From: Carex sylvatica
Lineage: Eukaryota; Streptophyta; Magnoliopsida; Poales; Cyperaceae
DNA: 64,000 nt
Assembly: GCA_964058845.1 (NCBI GenBank)
Contig: CAXKVR010000001.1
Span: forward strand, 310,001-374,000
Direction of reading: 5' to 3'
In this document: positions 49,275-59,600 of the stretch, piece after piece
Position numbering within the stretch: position 1 is the stretch's first letter
How the letters are laid out: each line of letters begins with the position of its first letter
Position numbers and translations under genes: made by a program
The notes under the pieces: generated by a model
The model's database searches: none
What the model was told of the DNA's origin: nothing
The model's input: the letters and a program-made list of their open reading frames with translations, nothing else

Positions 49275-51428
49275 TGTATGTATGTATATATGTATGTATG
49301 TATGTATGTATACATATACATATACATATATATATATATAGAGCATCAAGTTGTTTTACTCCATGGCTCATTTTAGCCCATCTCTCTCTCTCTCTATATA
49401 TATAATTAATGTTAATGTTTTTATTGTTAAAATAATTTCACATCGGACATGTCGGCAGCAGCTGCTAATATTGCTTAACAGTTGTTTATATTCATAAGTG
49501 TGAACCCTATTTTAAACAAATTAAATGTGGATCATGTACAAAACTACTACGTACTGCATTTGATGTGGCGGCACACTATTACTAGGAAAGTCATAACTAA
49601 AGAATTATGTGGGCATTTGTTTCAGGTCTCTATCTTTATGTGCATTGAGTAGAAAATAACATAAAAGAGTTATTTTTTCTAGGAATAAGTATTTTGGTTT
49701 ACCTCCAGTATGTCAACCTCTGAAAAACCCTGCCTAATTAGCTAACGTAGTATTCCCTGCATAATTTGCACAATGCTCATCAGGTAAACATAAGTTGACA
49801 GAAAGTTATATCACTGTAAAGAAAAACAAATATGAAATAATATGCACTAATTGATGAAAACATTCTATTCCATCCTTTCTCACCTCAAGAACTTGTTGAT
49901 TGTAGTACCCTGTAGTTAAAACATGTCCGTCAATAAAAAAAAAATAGTCAGAAATAATGTTAAATACAACAGAGCATAGGAAAGGTTTCCAATCATGAGT
50001 TGAAAATTAATCATGGGAATGATTTCCTTGGTAGTTACCCTTTTGCAACTGATGGCCTTGTTGCTAAGCTAATCTCCAAGAAATCATGGGTCTATGCTCT
50101 TATTACCAAAATTACAAATGGGAACTCGTGTAAATTCTCCATTCAATTACAAAACAGGAAGGCCATATCTTTAGTATACTTTTAGCCTTTGAGACTATCT
50201 GAAGATAAAAGGTAACGATATATTGTTGGCTAAACTGCTAGCTATTTTCATTGCCTCGCGGCAATAACCAGAAAAATGTGTAAAAGGTAGATGTCAGTAC
50301 TCAGTATAGAGTTTTCTGGATTATTGGCATTTCTGCTATTGTAGCTGCTGTAGCTGCTATATACGAGAATCTATGAATTTTGTCTAAAATTATAGTTGTG
50401 GCTGCTATATAATAGCAGGTTTACCTTGTTCCATGGGTTCAAGGGAGAGAGAAGTTTCTCCTTTGTCTCCCTTGTTGGCATCTGCATGGTCAATTTCCTG
50501 CAATGGATTGAGTTGTTATCATCTAAACAAGTTTGCGGTTTAAATATTTATAAAGTCTGATATTTTAATGAATAAATCAAATGCATATGTAAGGTGCAAT
50601 GAATGAGTAGAGGACGAACTCCAGTTGTGAATACTAGCTCTACATACGATCAGAAGGGGCATTTACCATAGTTGTTGGCTGCTGAGTATACTTCTTATTA
50701 TCTCTCGTAATTCGGCATAGAGCATGCTTGGGCTGAAATCAATTTGAGCATGATTGTAATTAGAGATGAGTTTAAGGAAATTAAAAGTTCGTACATCTTC
50801 TTCACAATTTAGGTTTCATTGATTCATTCTTTACCTTAGCCTCATCAGATTTGTACTCAATCATAGTGTAGTCCTGAAGTCCAGTTTGTTTGTTTGTGTC
50901 TTGCTGTGCTTTTTCAACAAGTTTGTACTTGCGTTCATTCCAAGAGGTGTCTCCATGCTTCTTCGGTTGGAAAGAACGAGCAATCCATCTGCAATTTCTT
51001 GATGTTTTTCTAATAATTCTTGATCCACGTCTCGAGTAGTGAAGGGGAGTAATTATCCATGCTTCACCTTGGTCGTTTAAATGTGTCATCCAGTTCTCAT
51101 CTGTTGTTAGTTCACCCCAGAACGAAAATTTGGTTATCATATAAATTTGGCTAGAAACAAGTCAGAGCTCAAATAAAGTATTACCTCCGACAAGTCCAGG
51201 TGCCTCATAAACATTCACAATTTTTATATCTTCGAATTGCTCTGGAAGACCCTTGAGCCGAAGCATGGTCAGAGCATGAAAAATTTGCCGTATGTGGGAG
51301 CCCATCATCTGTTTACATAACTTAAACATTAGCTCTGGGAATTATTTTGTTAATTAAACGTAACATAAACATTACCACAAAATTTCATTTTTTCTTCTAG
51401 AAATCAAATGTACCTCCATCTTGGACAT
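47381..51428 (-). CDS. NAC-domain-like transcription factor, nine exons
   Basis: Exons, minus strand: 51428-51414, 51308-51185, 51100-50835, 50732-50667, 50497-50425, 49909-49884, 49729-49703, 48038-47895, 47566-47381. All introns are GT-AG and the join is open for 308 codons. NAC signs: residues 32-42 [11 protein letters not shown] (subdomain B, I..VDVY..P); residues 60-85 [20 protein letters not shown] then SRNCRW, like WYFFSPRDRKYPNGSR...GYW; residues 122-129 QDYTMIEY, like DWVMHEY; residues 139-143 ALCRI, like vLCRI. Subdomain A (LPPGFRFHPTDEEL) is absent and the GYWKATG core is RWIARS, so dimer and DNA contacts may be altered. NAC proteins are plant nuclear transcription regulators; this role is inferred. 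The C-terminal part (residues 146-308) is not a family I know and comes from small exons. The microexons (26-27 nt) and the 15-nt first exon are the least certain. Intron 7 carries two MITEs. Confidence 0.7.
48144..48538. mobile_element. Foldback MITE in intron 7 of the NAC-like gene
   Basis: 395 bp with ends GAGGACGATTCAAATGC and GCATTTGAACAATCCTC. It is flanked by CAATAAAAT (48135-48143) and TAATAAAAT (48539-48547), an 8/9 match to a 9-bp duplication, fitting a Mutator-like MITE. It shares the mid-arm TTGGTCTCCAAG tract with the other foldbacks. Confidence 0.75.
48788..49188. mobile_element. Second foldback MITE in intron 7
   Basis: Ends GTAAGGCTATCATG and CATAATAGCCTTAC (internally GCAAATTAAAGT / ACTTTAATTTGC), with long arms. 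It adjoins a long (TA)n/(TATG)n microsatellite. Its right half is related to 62240-62420. Confidence 0.75.
49188..49342. repeat. (TA)n / (TATG)n microsatellite
   Basis: Pure dinucleotide run followed by tetranucleotide repeats and mixed TA/CATA repeats, inside intron 7 of the NAC-like gene. Confidence 0.95.
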
Positions 51429-51897
51429 TGTTCATGATCGGCTCAAGGCTTGTTCTCAGTTTATGGGAGTGCTGTGTTTCCTCTGATGATATTGGGGACA
51501 ATATATATTGGTGGAAAAATATACTTTACTCTTAACGTTTTTTATTTCCTTTTCCGTTTGACATAGACTGATAGAGAATCTGAGAATCAATATATATATA
51601 TCAATAAAAACAACCGAGTCAGTATATGTCGCTGTTATTTAATATGGACAATTCGGTAAGGTTGATTCTTCAAGGGAGCTGATAATCCACACCACAGTAC
51701 CCCCGCATTGTATTCGCAAGAACCATCGAAAATTTAATGTAGAAAAATAACTTTCTATGGTGATAGCAAAAACTCCACAATTAAATTTTTTTTTTCTAAA
51801 GTATTAATACCTATGCATGAAAATATTTATATCTATATATGGAAGTATTAATATTATGTTTGATGTCATTAAATATATATGAGAAAGTTATATATAT
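51429..51897 (-). other. Region upstream of the NAC-like gene
   Basis: AT-rich 5' flank. I looked for an upstream exon coding LPPGFRFHPTDEEL on the minus strand and did not find one here. No clear TATA box can be chosen among many AT-rich tracts. Confidence 0.4.
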
Positions 51898-52600
51898 CAA
51901 GGTTCTAAATAGCGATTATCACGTCATTGCGGAGAGGTTAAAAAAAAAGTTATAGCGAATAACATAGTTATAGTGGAAGCTATCGCACATATCATTTTTT
52001 TTAAAAATATATTATATATTTCTACTAATTATCAACATTGAAGAATTGAAGTAATAACCAAATGACAACTAATCTAAGCCATATACTTTTTTTCAATCAT
52101 GCAAATAAGAAAAAAAAAATCTACAAGGTAACATTCTTTAATAATTCATACTTCATAGTATTACAAATTACAATAGACAAGACGCAATTAATTTTATAAG
52201 TGAAACGAAGTTAGTACCTATTGATCATTTTACAAATTATAATAATTGAAATCAACTTTAAATTGAAAAGAAAGGCAATGATATTACAAGTGAATACTAG
52301 CAAAGAGCAAGCAAAAATAAGAATTAATATTTGAATATTTTCTGATATGGAAGGAGTGACTAAATCACAAATAGGAATGGAAGCACAGAGTTCGATTTAA
52401 CATACCTAGCATAGCGGATCATATAGCATCTCAAATAGGAACAAAAGCATAGAAACCCATTTAAGTTGCCAAAAAAGAAAGAAAGGCCATATAGCATAGC
52501 GGTTCACAATAGCGTGTAGCGGTCGTAGCTAATTTAGCTTTTATGGTTAGAAAAAGTTATAGTGTAGCTATAACGGAACTAGTAGCTATTTAGAATACTG
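51898..52600. mobile_element. hAT-like element (CAAGGTTCTAAATAGC ends)
   Basis: 703 bp. The left end reads CAAGGTTCTAAATAGC and the complement of the right end CAGTATTCTAAATAGC. Flanks are ATATATAT (51890-51897) and ATATATAC (52601-52608), a 7/8 match to an 8-bp duplication. The interior is rich in ATAGCG / TATAGC words. CA-start ends and 8-bp duplications fit hAT. No transposase, so non-autonomous. It lies about 460 bp upstream of the NAC-like start. Confidence 0.75.
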
Positions 52601-52608
52601 ATATATAC

Positions 52609-53835
52609 TCATCAAAATTTCATAATTTAGATATTTATCCATCAAAATTTTTGAGTTCTCCGCACCTCTCTAGCCACTTCAAGTTGTCCACAACTTAAAC
52701 ATTATTAGAGATATGAGGAACTTTTATATGTCAAATGTAACAGAAATGCTATCACAAAATTTATTCTTTGCTTCTAACTAGGTAGATATGAAATGCATGT
52801 AATTAACCATCAGTCCATCTTAGATGTTATAATAATGGGGAAACGATAAAGCTAATGGGAAAATAGGGGAACACTTCTATAAAACGTCTCCCAGGTCTAA
52901 TCTGTGGACTGTGGACCATGGACGGCGGGGGAAGGATTCTTTTCTCGTTCCTTTTTGTTTGTTTGACATCATCTGATCCCCAGCTTTATTCTCTGGTGCT
53001 ACTTCTACACTTAATGGTTTCTTAGTCGGTTTTGTGGGATTAAGGTATTTCCATCGTACGTTCGCGGGTCGGTGTGTCGTGATAAGATTTCAGATGCAAA
53101 GCTGTTTTTTTTTAAAGTAACACCCAATTACTTAACATAAGATATTTACATGATACCTCTTTCGGATTTTCAACATGCGAACCTTTCACACATAATATAA
53201 TATTTTTATCATCGGACCAAAGACTGATTCATAGCAAATGTAATTAAGTTGGCCCTCGAGCTAGACGAGCCTTTCAAAGACCCAAATATATATATATATG
53301 ACAGGTTAATTTACGATCCCATTATTTAGTTTATTAGTTTCTATATCTTAGAAATTAGTTTATATTAATTATAATTCACCCCTTTCTAATCGCGTATAAC
53401 AACTGTTTGAAACAATTAACTTTTTCATTGATGTTCTATTTTTTTTTTCTCTTTATTATTTCTAATTTATCAGAATGAACATATATACCTATGAAAGATC
53501 GTCAGATTCTTAAATTTTCAAAGCTAATAATATCACTTACTGAATTTGTTGACTTGACTACATAATTTATTTAAATGTTGAAAAATATAATTAAGTGCTT
53601 TAAATAACGTCAACACATGTTTTAATAATAAGGATATTAAATAATTTAGTGATTTGATCTCTAATTTTTAATAATAAAAAAATTAAATGAAGATAATTGA
53701 GAAAGGATATATATATCTATATATTTTTCTAGCCGGATCAATATATCCAGTCCACACCAAATCGTGCAATCTTTTATGAATCTTATTCGAACTACGTTCA
53801 TGAAGCCAATGCCTCTTTGTTGCTTCACTCAAAAG
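52609..53835. other. Intergenic DNA
   Basis: No supported gene or repeat over this stretch apart from a (TA)n run near 53288. Confidence 0.4.
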
Positions 53836-54052
53836 AATTCAGAATAGGTTCCATGTCCATCGGACCTATTTTGGTTCAATGGACTTAATCACCGTCCGAT
53901 ATGCATTAAGATATGTGCACTCCGCTTTAAAATTTGTGTATGTTTGCTTCAATTTTTGTGTACATAGATTTTAATGAAGATCGGATGGACGGTGTTGGAG
54001 CTCATTGGATCCAAAAATAGATCCGATATTTGTTAGACCTACTCCGTTCTCA
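53836..54052. repeat. Small foldback element
   Basis: Inverted arms: CGGACCTATTTTGG.TTCAATGG and ACCGTCCGAT on the left against ATCGGATGGACGGTG and CATTGGATCCAAAAATAGAT on the right. About 217 bp, MITE-like. Target duplication not clear. Confidence 0.5.
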
Positions 54053-54179
54053 CGAGAAAAAACTGTTGGATCTTAATCCAACGTTGAGCATATATGTAAT
54101 ATAATTATGAATTGTTTATTGTCATATATGATTGTCACAATTAAAGTGACCTAATATGGAATTAAAATATTAGACAATT

Positions 54180-55080
54180 TATGTATTCAATAGAATGTGG
54201 TCCATAAATATGTAGAAAAATTTAGGCAAAGATCAAATCATTGATGGACTGATTCTGAGATTTGCAATTAAGAAAACTGCTATTTTGACCCTGAGTGCGG
54301 ACGCACTCAGTACTTAGCTAATTTTTTGGGAACTAGAATGTGGTCCATGAAGCCAATGCCTCTTTGTTGCTTCACTCAAGAAAAAGTCTGAGCCTAATGC
54401 GGATGCACTTAGGACTTAGATGATTTTCTGAAAGTTCAATGCAGAAATGCAGAAAAGTTCGAACCTAATGCGGACGCACTCACGACTTAGACAAAATTCA
54501 GGGCTAAGAGAAAAGCAGTTATTTGGACACGTCTCAACCCAGTGCGGGTCAGTGCACCCACACTCGTGCTGCCAAATGTGTAAACCTATATAAGGATGGG
54601 TCCCCAAGGCACAAGATAACATACTCAACTCAGAATTCTGAAATATGTTATTTTTATACAAAATTTTGAGAGTCTTCTCCCTTCTTCCACCATCAAAGAA
54701 TTGAGAGGAGAAATCCAATAGAAATTTGGAGAGGATTTTTCAAGGGCGCATCTTGTTGTTTTGGAATACTTAATCAACGATTCAACCAAAAAGGCAAGGG
54801 GGAAATCTTGGCATCAAGAGTCTTGTCTCGTACTCACGGAGAAGGCTATCGCTCCACCATAGGCTTTGGAGATTCCAGGCAAACGGCATGAAATCAGGTA
54901 TTGTGTTCCACACTTAAGATTATATTTTGGGTCTCTTTGACATAGGACGGTCCTTAAATTAAGGTGGAAATTATTTCTTCTTCTCTGGGGTGTAAGTATT
55001 TGATCCCTAGATGAGATGTAATTGTTTGATCTCTAGATAAAACGTAATTATTTGGCCTTTATGATTCCCAACAAAAACCA
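54180..55080 (+). mobile_element. LTR-like relic with TATA box
   Basis: Contains GTGCGGACGCACTCAG-type repeats like those in the solo LTR, then a promoter-like CTATATAAGGA (54586-54596), a plausible transcribed leader (ACTCAACTCAGAATTCTG, then GAGAGGAGAAATCC), and a CA-rich right edge near 55080. No internal domains or partner LTR, so classification is tentative. A 30-bp phrase (ATGAAGCCAATGCCTCTTTG then TTGCTTCACTCAA) at 54348 repeats 53802, showing local rearrangement. Confidence 0.45.
54586..54596 (+). promoter_or_regulatory. TATA box of the LTR-like relic
   Basis: CTATATAAGGA in a GC-richer context, followed about 25-30 bp downstream by AGATAACATACTC where transcription could start. Inferred only from sequence pattern. 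Confidence 0.35.
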
Positions 55081-55538
55081 CAAATAAAAAAGCTTTTTTC
55101 ACCCCTTAATAGTGGTTTACTGTCGGGTCGGGTACGGGCAGTCCGGGTATACCCGGGGTCGGGCACGGGTATGGGTCGGGTACGGGTATTCTGGGTATAC
55201 GGGTATCTCGGGCCAGGTTTGCTCGGGTATTTTTTTCAAAATCCGTACCCTACCCGAGTTATACCCGTGTCCGTGGTACCCGGCACGGGTAGGGCGGTCC
55301 GGGTAGGGTACCCGGTCCGTTTTTTTTTTTTTTTCTGTTATGTTTTCGGCGGCAAATTCAAAATTTCGAAAAAATTTGAATTTTTTGAATTTTTTTGAAT
55401 TTTTTTAACGGGTACGGGTACGGGTACGGTTCGGGTCGAGTACAGGTCGGGTACGGGTCGGTCGGGTCGGGTGTAAATCGGATCGGGTTTTGATCCAAAT
55501 AACCGTACCCTATCCGTTTTATACCCGTACCCGTGTAC

Positions 55539-56244
55539 CTATGTTACTCCGATACTTCAGTTTAGGTGCCGTACCTGTATCGAATACGTATCGGATACCG
55601 ATACGCGTCCGATACGGCCACGATACGTATCCGATACGCCAGCTGGCGTATCGGATGACGTGGCGTATCCTTACTCAGTCGATACGGTCTCCGATACTCC
55701 GTTGACACATCTGGATACGGCTAGATACGTGTGGATACAGCCATCAGCGCTCGTGAACCGCGCTCGTACCCGTGAGTCGTGACTGTGAGCGGAGCCGAAC
55801 CCGTGAACCGCGCAGACACCAGCGCATCGCGCGTGAACCGCGCCTCCGACCCTGTGCACCGCGCAAACACCGCCCAGAGAAAATTGAGATTTTTTTCGCG
55901 GGTAGCGGGATTCGATCTTGGGAAGGCTCACTCCTACACAAAACACTTTACCACTCAACCAAAGTTCATTTTGTGTTATATCTCAGTAACTATATTACTT
56001 AATATGTATTCGTATAAATTATATCTTCATTTACTAAATTAGATTTTTGTAATATATTCACTTATTAATTAGACTTTTGTGTTATTTAAATAATTAGATC
56101 AAATGTAATATATAAATTAATAAAAAATAATATATATACATATATATAATAGACGTATCGTATCCTAGATTTTTGAAAATTACCGTATCGCCGTATCCGT
56201 ATCGTATCTGATACGATACCCGTATCCGTATCCATGCAACATAG
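55539..56244. mobile_element. Nested hAT-like element (CTATGTT ends)
   Basis: 706 bp inserted in the preceding element. Ends CTATGTTACTCCGATAC and GTATCCATGCAACATAG, with a perfect 8-bp duplication CCGTGTAC (55531-55538 and 56245-56252). The related element at 56512-57035 shows the uninterrupted CCCGTGTACCCGTTTACC. Rich in CGATACGTATCCGATACG-type words. A tRNA-like tract is present on the minus strand at about 55907-55967. Confidence 0.88.
55907..55967 (-). repeat. tRNA-like tract inside the nested hAT
   Basis: The minus strand reads GGTTGAGTGGTAAAGTG and, about 25 bp on, AAGATCGAATCCCGCTACC, like the A and B boxes of tRNA genes. It may be part of a tRNA-derived SINE picked up by the element. 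No full cloverleaf could be supported. Confidence 0.4.
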
Positions 56245-56511
56245 CCGTGTACTCGTTTACCCGACCCATATCCGGGCTCGGGCACGGACGGGTCGAATCC
56301 GGGTCCGCCCGGGTCGGGTATAAGCAAACCTCTACCCCTTAACTATGATCATTGAATGCTACTGATCGTTAAATTAATACCAGAAAAACACAAGCACACA
56401 CAATACCTCAATTTTCATCACGATTGTTGATCATATATTCAGGATCATATTTATCGGGAAGGTTTTCAATCTGCTAACTTCTTTTGTATTTACTCTTTTC
56501 TTGTCAACGGA

Positions 56512-57035
56512 TAGGGGTTTGCTAACGGGTAGGGTACGGGCGGGTAGGGTATACCCGGGGTCGGGTACGGGTATGGGTCGGATACGGGTATCACGGGTAT
56601 ACGGGTACCACGGGTCGGGTATCACGGGTATTTTTTTCAAAATCCGTACCCTACCCGTCTTATACCCGTACCCGTGGTACCCTTGACGGGTAGGGCGGTC
56701 CGAGTAGGGTACCCGGTCCGTTTTTTTTTTTTTTTTTCTGTTATTTTTTTCGGCGGCAAATTCGAAAGTTCAAAAAAATTTGAATTTTTTTGAATTTTTT
56801 TTGAATTTTTTTTGAATTTTTTTGAATTTTTTAACGGGTATGAGTATAGGTCGGACGTAAATCGGACCGGGTTTGCTCGGATTTTGAACCAAATAACCGT
56901 ACCCTACCCGTTTTATACCCGTACCCGTGTACCCGTTTACCCGTCCCATACCCGGGCTCGGGCACGGGTACCCCGGGTACCGAGCACGGGCGGGTCGGAT
57001 ACGGGCCGCCCGACCCGGGTAAAAGCAAAGCTCTA
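56512..57035. mobile_element. hAT-like element 2, intact relative of element 1
   Basis: 524 bp, ends TAGGGGTTTGCT and, as complement of the right end, TAGAGCTTTGCT, with a perfect 8-bp duplication TCAACGGA (56504-56511 and 57036-57043). Same GGGTACGGG body as element 1. No coding capacity; short open stretches in it are repeat by-products. Confidence 0.9.
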
Positions 57036-57232
57036 TCAACGGATACTAGAATTACAATATAGAGAAAAAAAAAAAGAATCTATTACTACTAAATATTTGT
57101 TTTCCATATCCGTTGGATATGATATTTTTTTGTCTACAGAAAATATTAAAAAAAAGAAAAAAAAATTGAAAGAGTACATGTGATCCTTCAAATAAAAATA
57201 AGAAACTTATTCAAAAAAGTCAATATTAGAAT

Positions 57233-57400
57233 CGGTGGAGGACACACCGATTCTAACCCAATTCTATTTTTTGCTTCTAATTTTTTCTATTAAAATTTAA
57301 AACTTTTTTAATATATTTTATTTAAAAAGTTTTAAATTTTAATAGAGAAAATTAGAAGCAAAACACAGAATTGGGTTAGGATCGGTGTCTCCAACACCGA
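57233..57400. mobile_element. Small MITE with TCGGTG ends
   Basis: Near-complete palindrome of about 168 bp: left CACCGATTCTAACCCAATTC, right GAATTGGGTTAGGATCGGTG, outer ends TCGGTGGAGGACA and TCTCCAACACCGA. No clear duplication. Superfamily not assigned. Confidence 0.6.
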
Positions 57401-58513
57401 CATGAGCGAATCCAAGATTTTCATCAGAGGAGAGGAGGGGGAGGGGGGGCAAAAAGAATATTGAATCGGGTTTAAATAGCTAATCGGATTTAAACCTATC
57501 AATTAATTGGATACTCGATAGAAAATCATACTTTAACTTATACTTTCCAATTTTTTGACTTTTAATTTTTGATGTTCTTATACTTCTAATTACCAATCAT
57601 AATTTAAAAAATTTACTTTAATTTTAACCTTAAATTTAACCATAATTATAAATTAAACATCGAGAGAGAGGCATAGTCGATCAAGATCGATAAATATAAA
57701 AAAAATTGGCAAATTTTGAGTTAATCTGAGAAAAATTCAAACCGTTCAAATATTTACTAAACGAATCTTAAAATATAACAATTAATATTGTTTCGTATAT
57801 TTTAAATGGACTTGGAATTGAATATGACTCGCTTTAGATAAATTAAAATTTTCGGTCAATCTATCGTAGAATCCGAACTCACGCATGGGACAAGGACGTA
57901 CAAGTGATGATATAATTGACATCCATATTATATTTTTATTATTGTCTAATTGCTTGACTCTCGGAACTAAGGGCACTACGGGGACATAGAAAATATTGCT
58001 TAACTTTTCCTTTTTGAAATGTTTAAAAATAATTTATACAAATAAATAGATAGACAGGTTTAGTTTTTGTATATCATAGAAAGGACCAAACAATAATTAA
58101 TTTTTACTTATTTATATGTGTGGCTTACTTGTAGCAATTTGATAATTAATAGAACTGAAATCATGATTCGATTCATTTTTAAATGTAAAAAAACCAATGA
58201 ATAATTTGATTATTTTTATAGAATTGAAAAAAAAAAATCCAACCATTATCTAATAATCTTTTTATAAACTTCTAGAATAAAAAAATCTGGAAAACATGGG
58301 ACAAAAACTAACCAAAAGCGTATGAAAAATATAATCATCATTAAATCACTGCGAAGTCACCTTTAATTATCCTTTGCTTTATCAACCGAAAGTAGCTATA
58401 GGCTATTCCTAGCTTGTGCAAGAAGAAAACTTTTTTATTGCGAAAATAAATAGGATTTCAAAAGCGATGGAGACCTGATCAATTGGAAGCCCGTGGGCAT
58501 GATATATTAAAAT
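57401..58513. other. Intergenic AT-rich DNA
   Basis: No gene, RNA or structured repeat supported, apart from a G-rich run near 57428-57450. Confidence 0.4.
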
Positions 58514-59059
58514 CAGTGTTATAAAATGTGGTTTCTATGCGGTATGTGGAAGGCCACCGCATACTGTATATACGGCATACGGTCACATATGCGGGTTTAT
58601 ATATGCGGATTTTAAAATAAGAATTCATATATATTTTAAAATATAATCTCACAACAGAAATAAGAATACACATATTTGTAGATATAAGAAAACACAATAA
58701 CAAGGTAATAAAAACATATATATTTTAAAATCTACTAATTCAAAAGTCTCACAACAAGAATTTTATGCGGATCATATGCGGTTTATATGCGGATCATATG
58801 CGGTATATGCAGTTCATATGCAGATTATATGCGGTTCATATGCGTATCATATGCTGTATATGCAGTTCACATGCGGTTCATATGCGGATCATATGCAGTA
58901 TATGGATCATATGCGGTTCATATGCAGATCATATGCGGTATGCGGTCAAATTATGCGGCCGCATATGCAGAACTACATATTAGACCGCATATTAATTTTC
59001 TATGCGGTTCGGAACCGCATACGCATATGCGGCCGCATAGACCGCATTTTGTTACACTG
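58514..59059. mobile_element. hAT-like MITE with ATATGCGG minisatellite
   Basis: 546 bp. Ends CAGTGTTATAAAATGTGGTT and, as complement of the right end, CAGTGTAACAAAATGCGGTC. Flanks ATTAAAAT (58506-58513) and ATTAAAAC (59060-59067), a 7/8 match to an 8-bp duplication. The right half is a tandem array of TCATATGCGGAT-type units (about 58766-58960). It is inserted at the edge of the RNase H-like relic. Confidence 0.8.
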
Positions 59060-59600
59060 ATTAAAACTACCCTTGGAGGGTTAAAAGTTTTACAGGAGGT
59101 ATGCTCCGTACAGCATTTTTAAGCTCGCAATTAACAACTTTGAAAATCTCATAAGCTACCACAGAACCATCTATCTTGACCTCATGAAAATCAACAGGGT
59201 CTCTATTAAACATAGGGAATGTATGTCATGTATAAGTACTCCATCCTTCAATACGCCCCATTTTTGTCAAATGGGGTCAGCCATGTCATTTTGGGACCTT
59301 GGCACATGAAAACAAACAATACCTTTATTGACCTTAATTTAGTGCTCTCCAAATCCAGTAACACTCTTGGGCAACCATCCAGTCAGCTTGTAGAGGTGGT
59401 CCGATACCAGTACACCATTGAACCAAAGACTGACAGTCAGAGTACGTAGAAAACACATTCCTTATTTCCCAGAGATATATGACAGACAGTATGGCCTCCT
59501 GCAGCGCCTTAGCTTCAGATTTGATTGCACGGCACGCTCGAATAGCAGCCGAGTAATAGGTGATCAAAGACTCTTCCTTGTACAGCACACAGGGGCGGAA
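59060..59600 (-). pseudogene. RNase H-like (RVT_3) relic of a retroelement
   Basis: The minus strand reads YYSAAIRACRAIKSEAKALQ, then IRNVFSTYSDCQSLVQW, then WRALN before a stop (59334). A shifted frame follows with CLFSCAKVPK...HG.PHLTKMGR, equal to the usual FIHVPRSQNxxADxLAKxGR end of plant RNase H-like domains. The domain is broken by stops and a frame change. A further open piece (FNRDPVDFHEVKIDGSVVAY onward) runs to 59060, where the hAT MITE begins. Such domains end LINE ORF2 proteins and also occur as stand-alone plant genes; here it is a relic. Confidence 0.75.

Larger units (their letters stand above)
55110..56334. mobile_element. hAT-like element 1, split by a second hAT
   Basis: Ends TAGTGGTTTACT and, as complement of the right end, TAGAGGTTTGCT. 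A perfect 8-bp duplication CCCCTTAA lies at 55102-55109 and 56335-56342. The body is made of GGGTACGGGTA / ACCCGTACCC repeats around a poly(T) and GAATTTTTTTGAA tract. It is related to 56512-57035. Without the nested element and its duplication it is about 510 bp. TAG-start ends and 8-bp duplication fit hAT (Tip100-like). Confidence 0.88.

Noticed and set aside
49162..49376. Open stretches of repeating YIYIYI residues on both strands
   Set aside because: Translation of a TA/TATG microsatellite; no protein signal.
55112..57183. Many GC-rich open stretches with repeated YPYPGTG-like residues
   Set aside because: By-products of the GGGTACGGG word array in hAT elements; open on both strands and multiple frames.
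58765..59122. Three overlapping open stretches with repeated SYADHMR-like units, resembling a repeat protein
   Set aside because: They come from the ATATGCGG minisatellite of a hAT MITE, open in all frames because the unit lacks stops.
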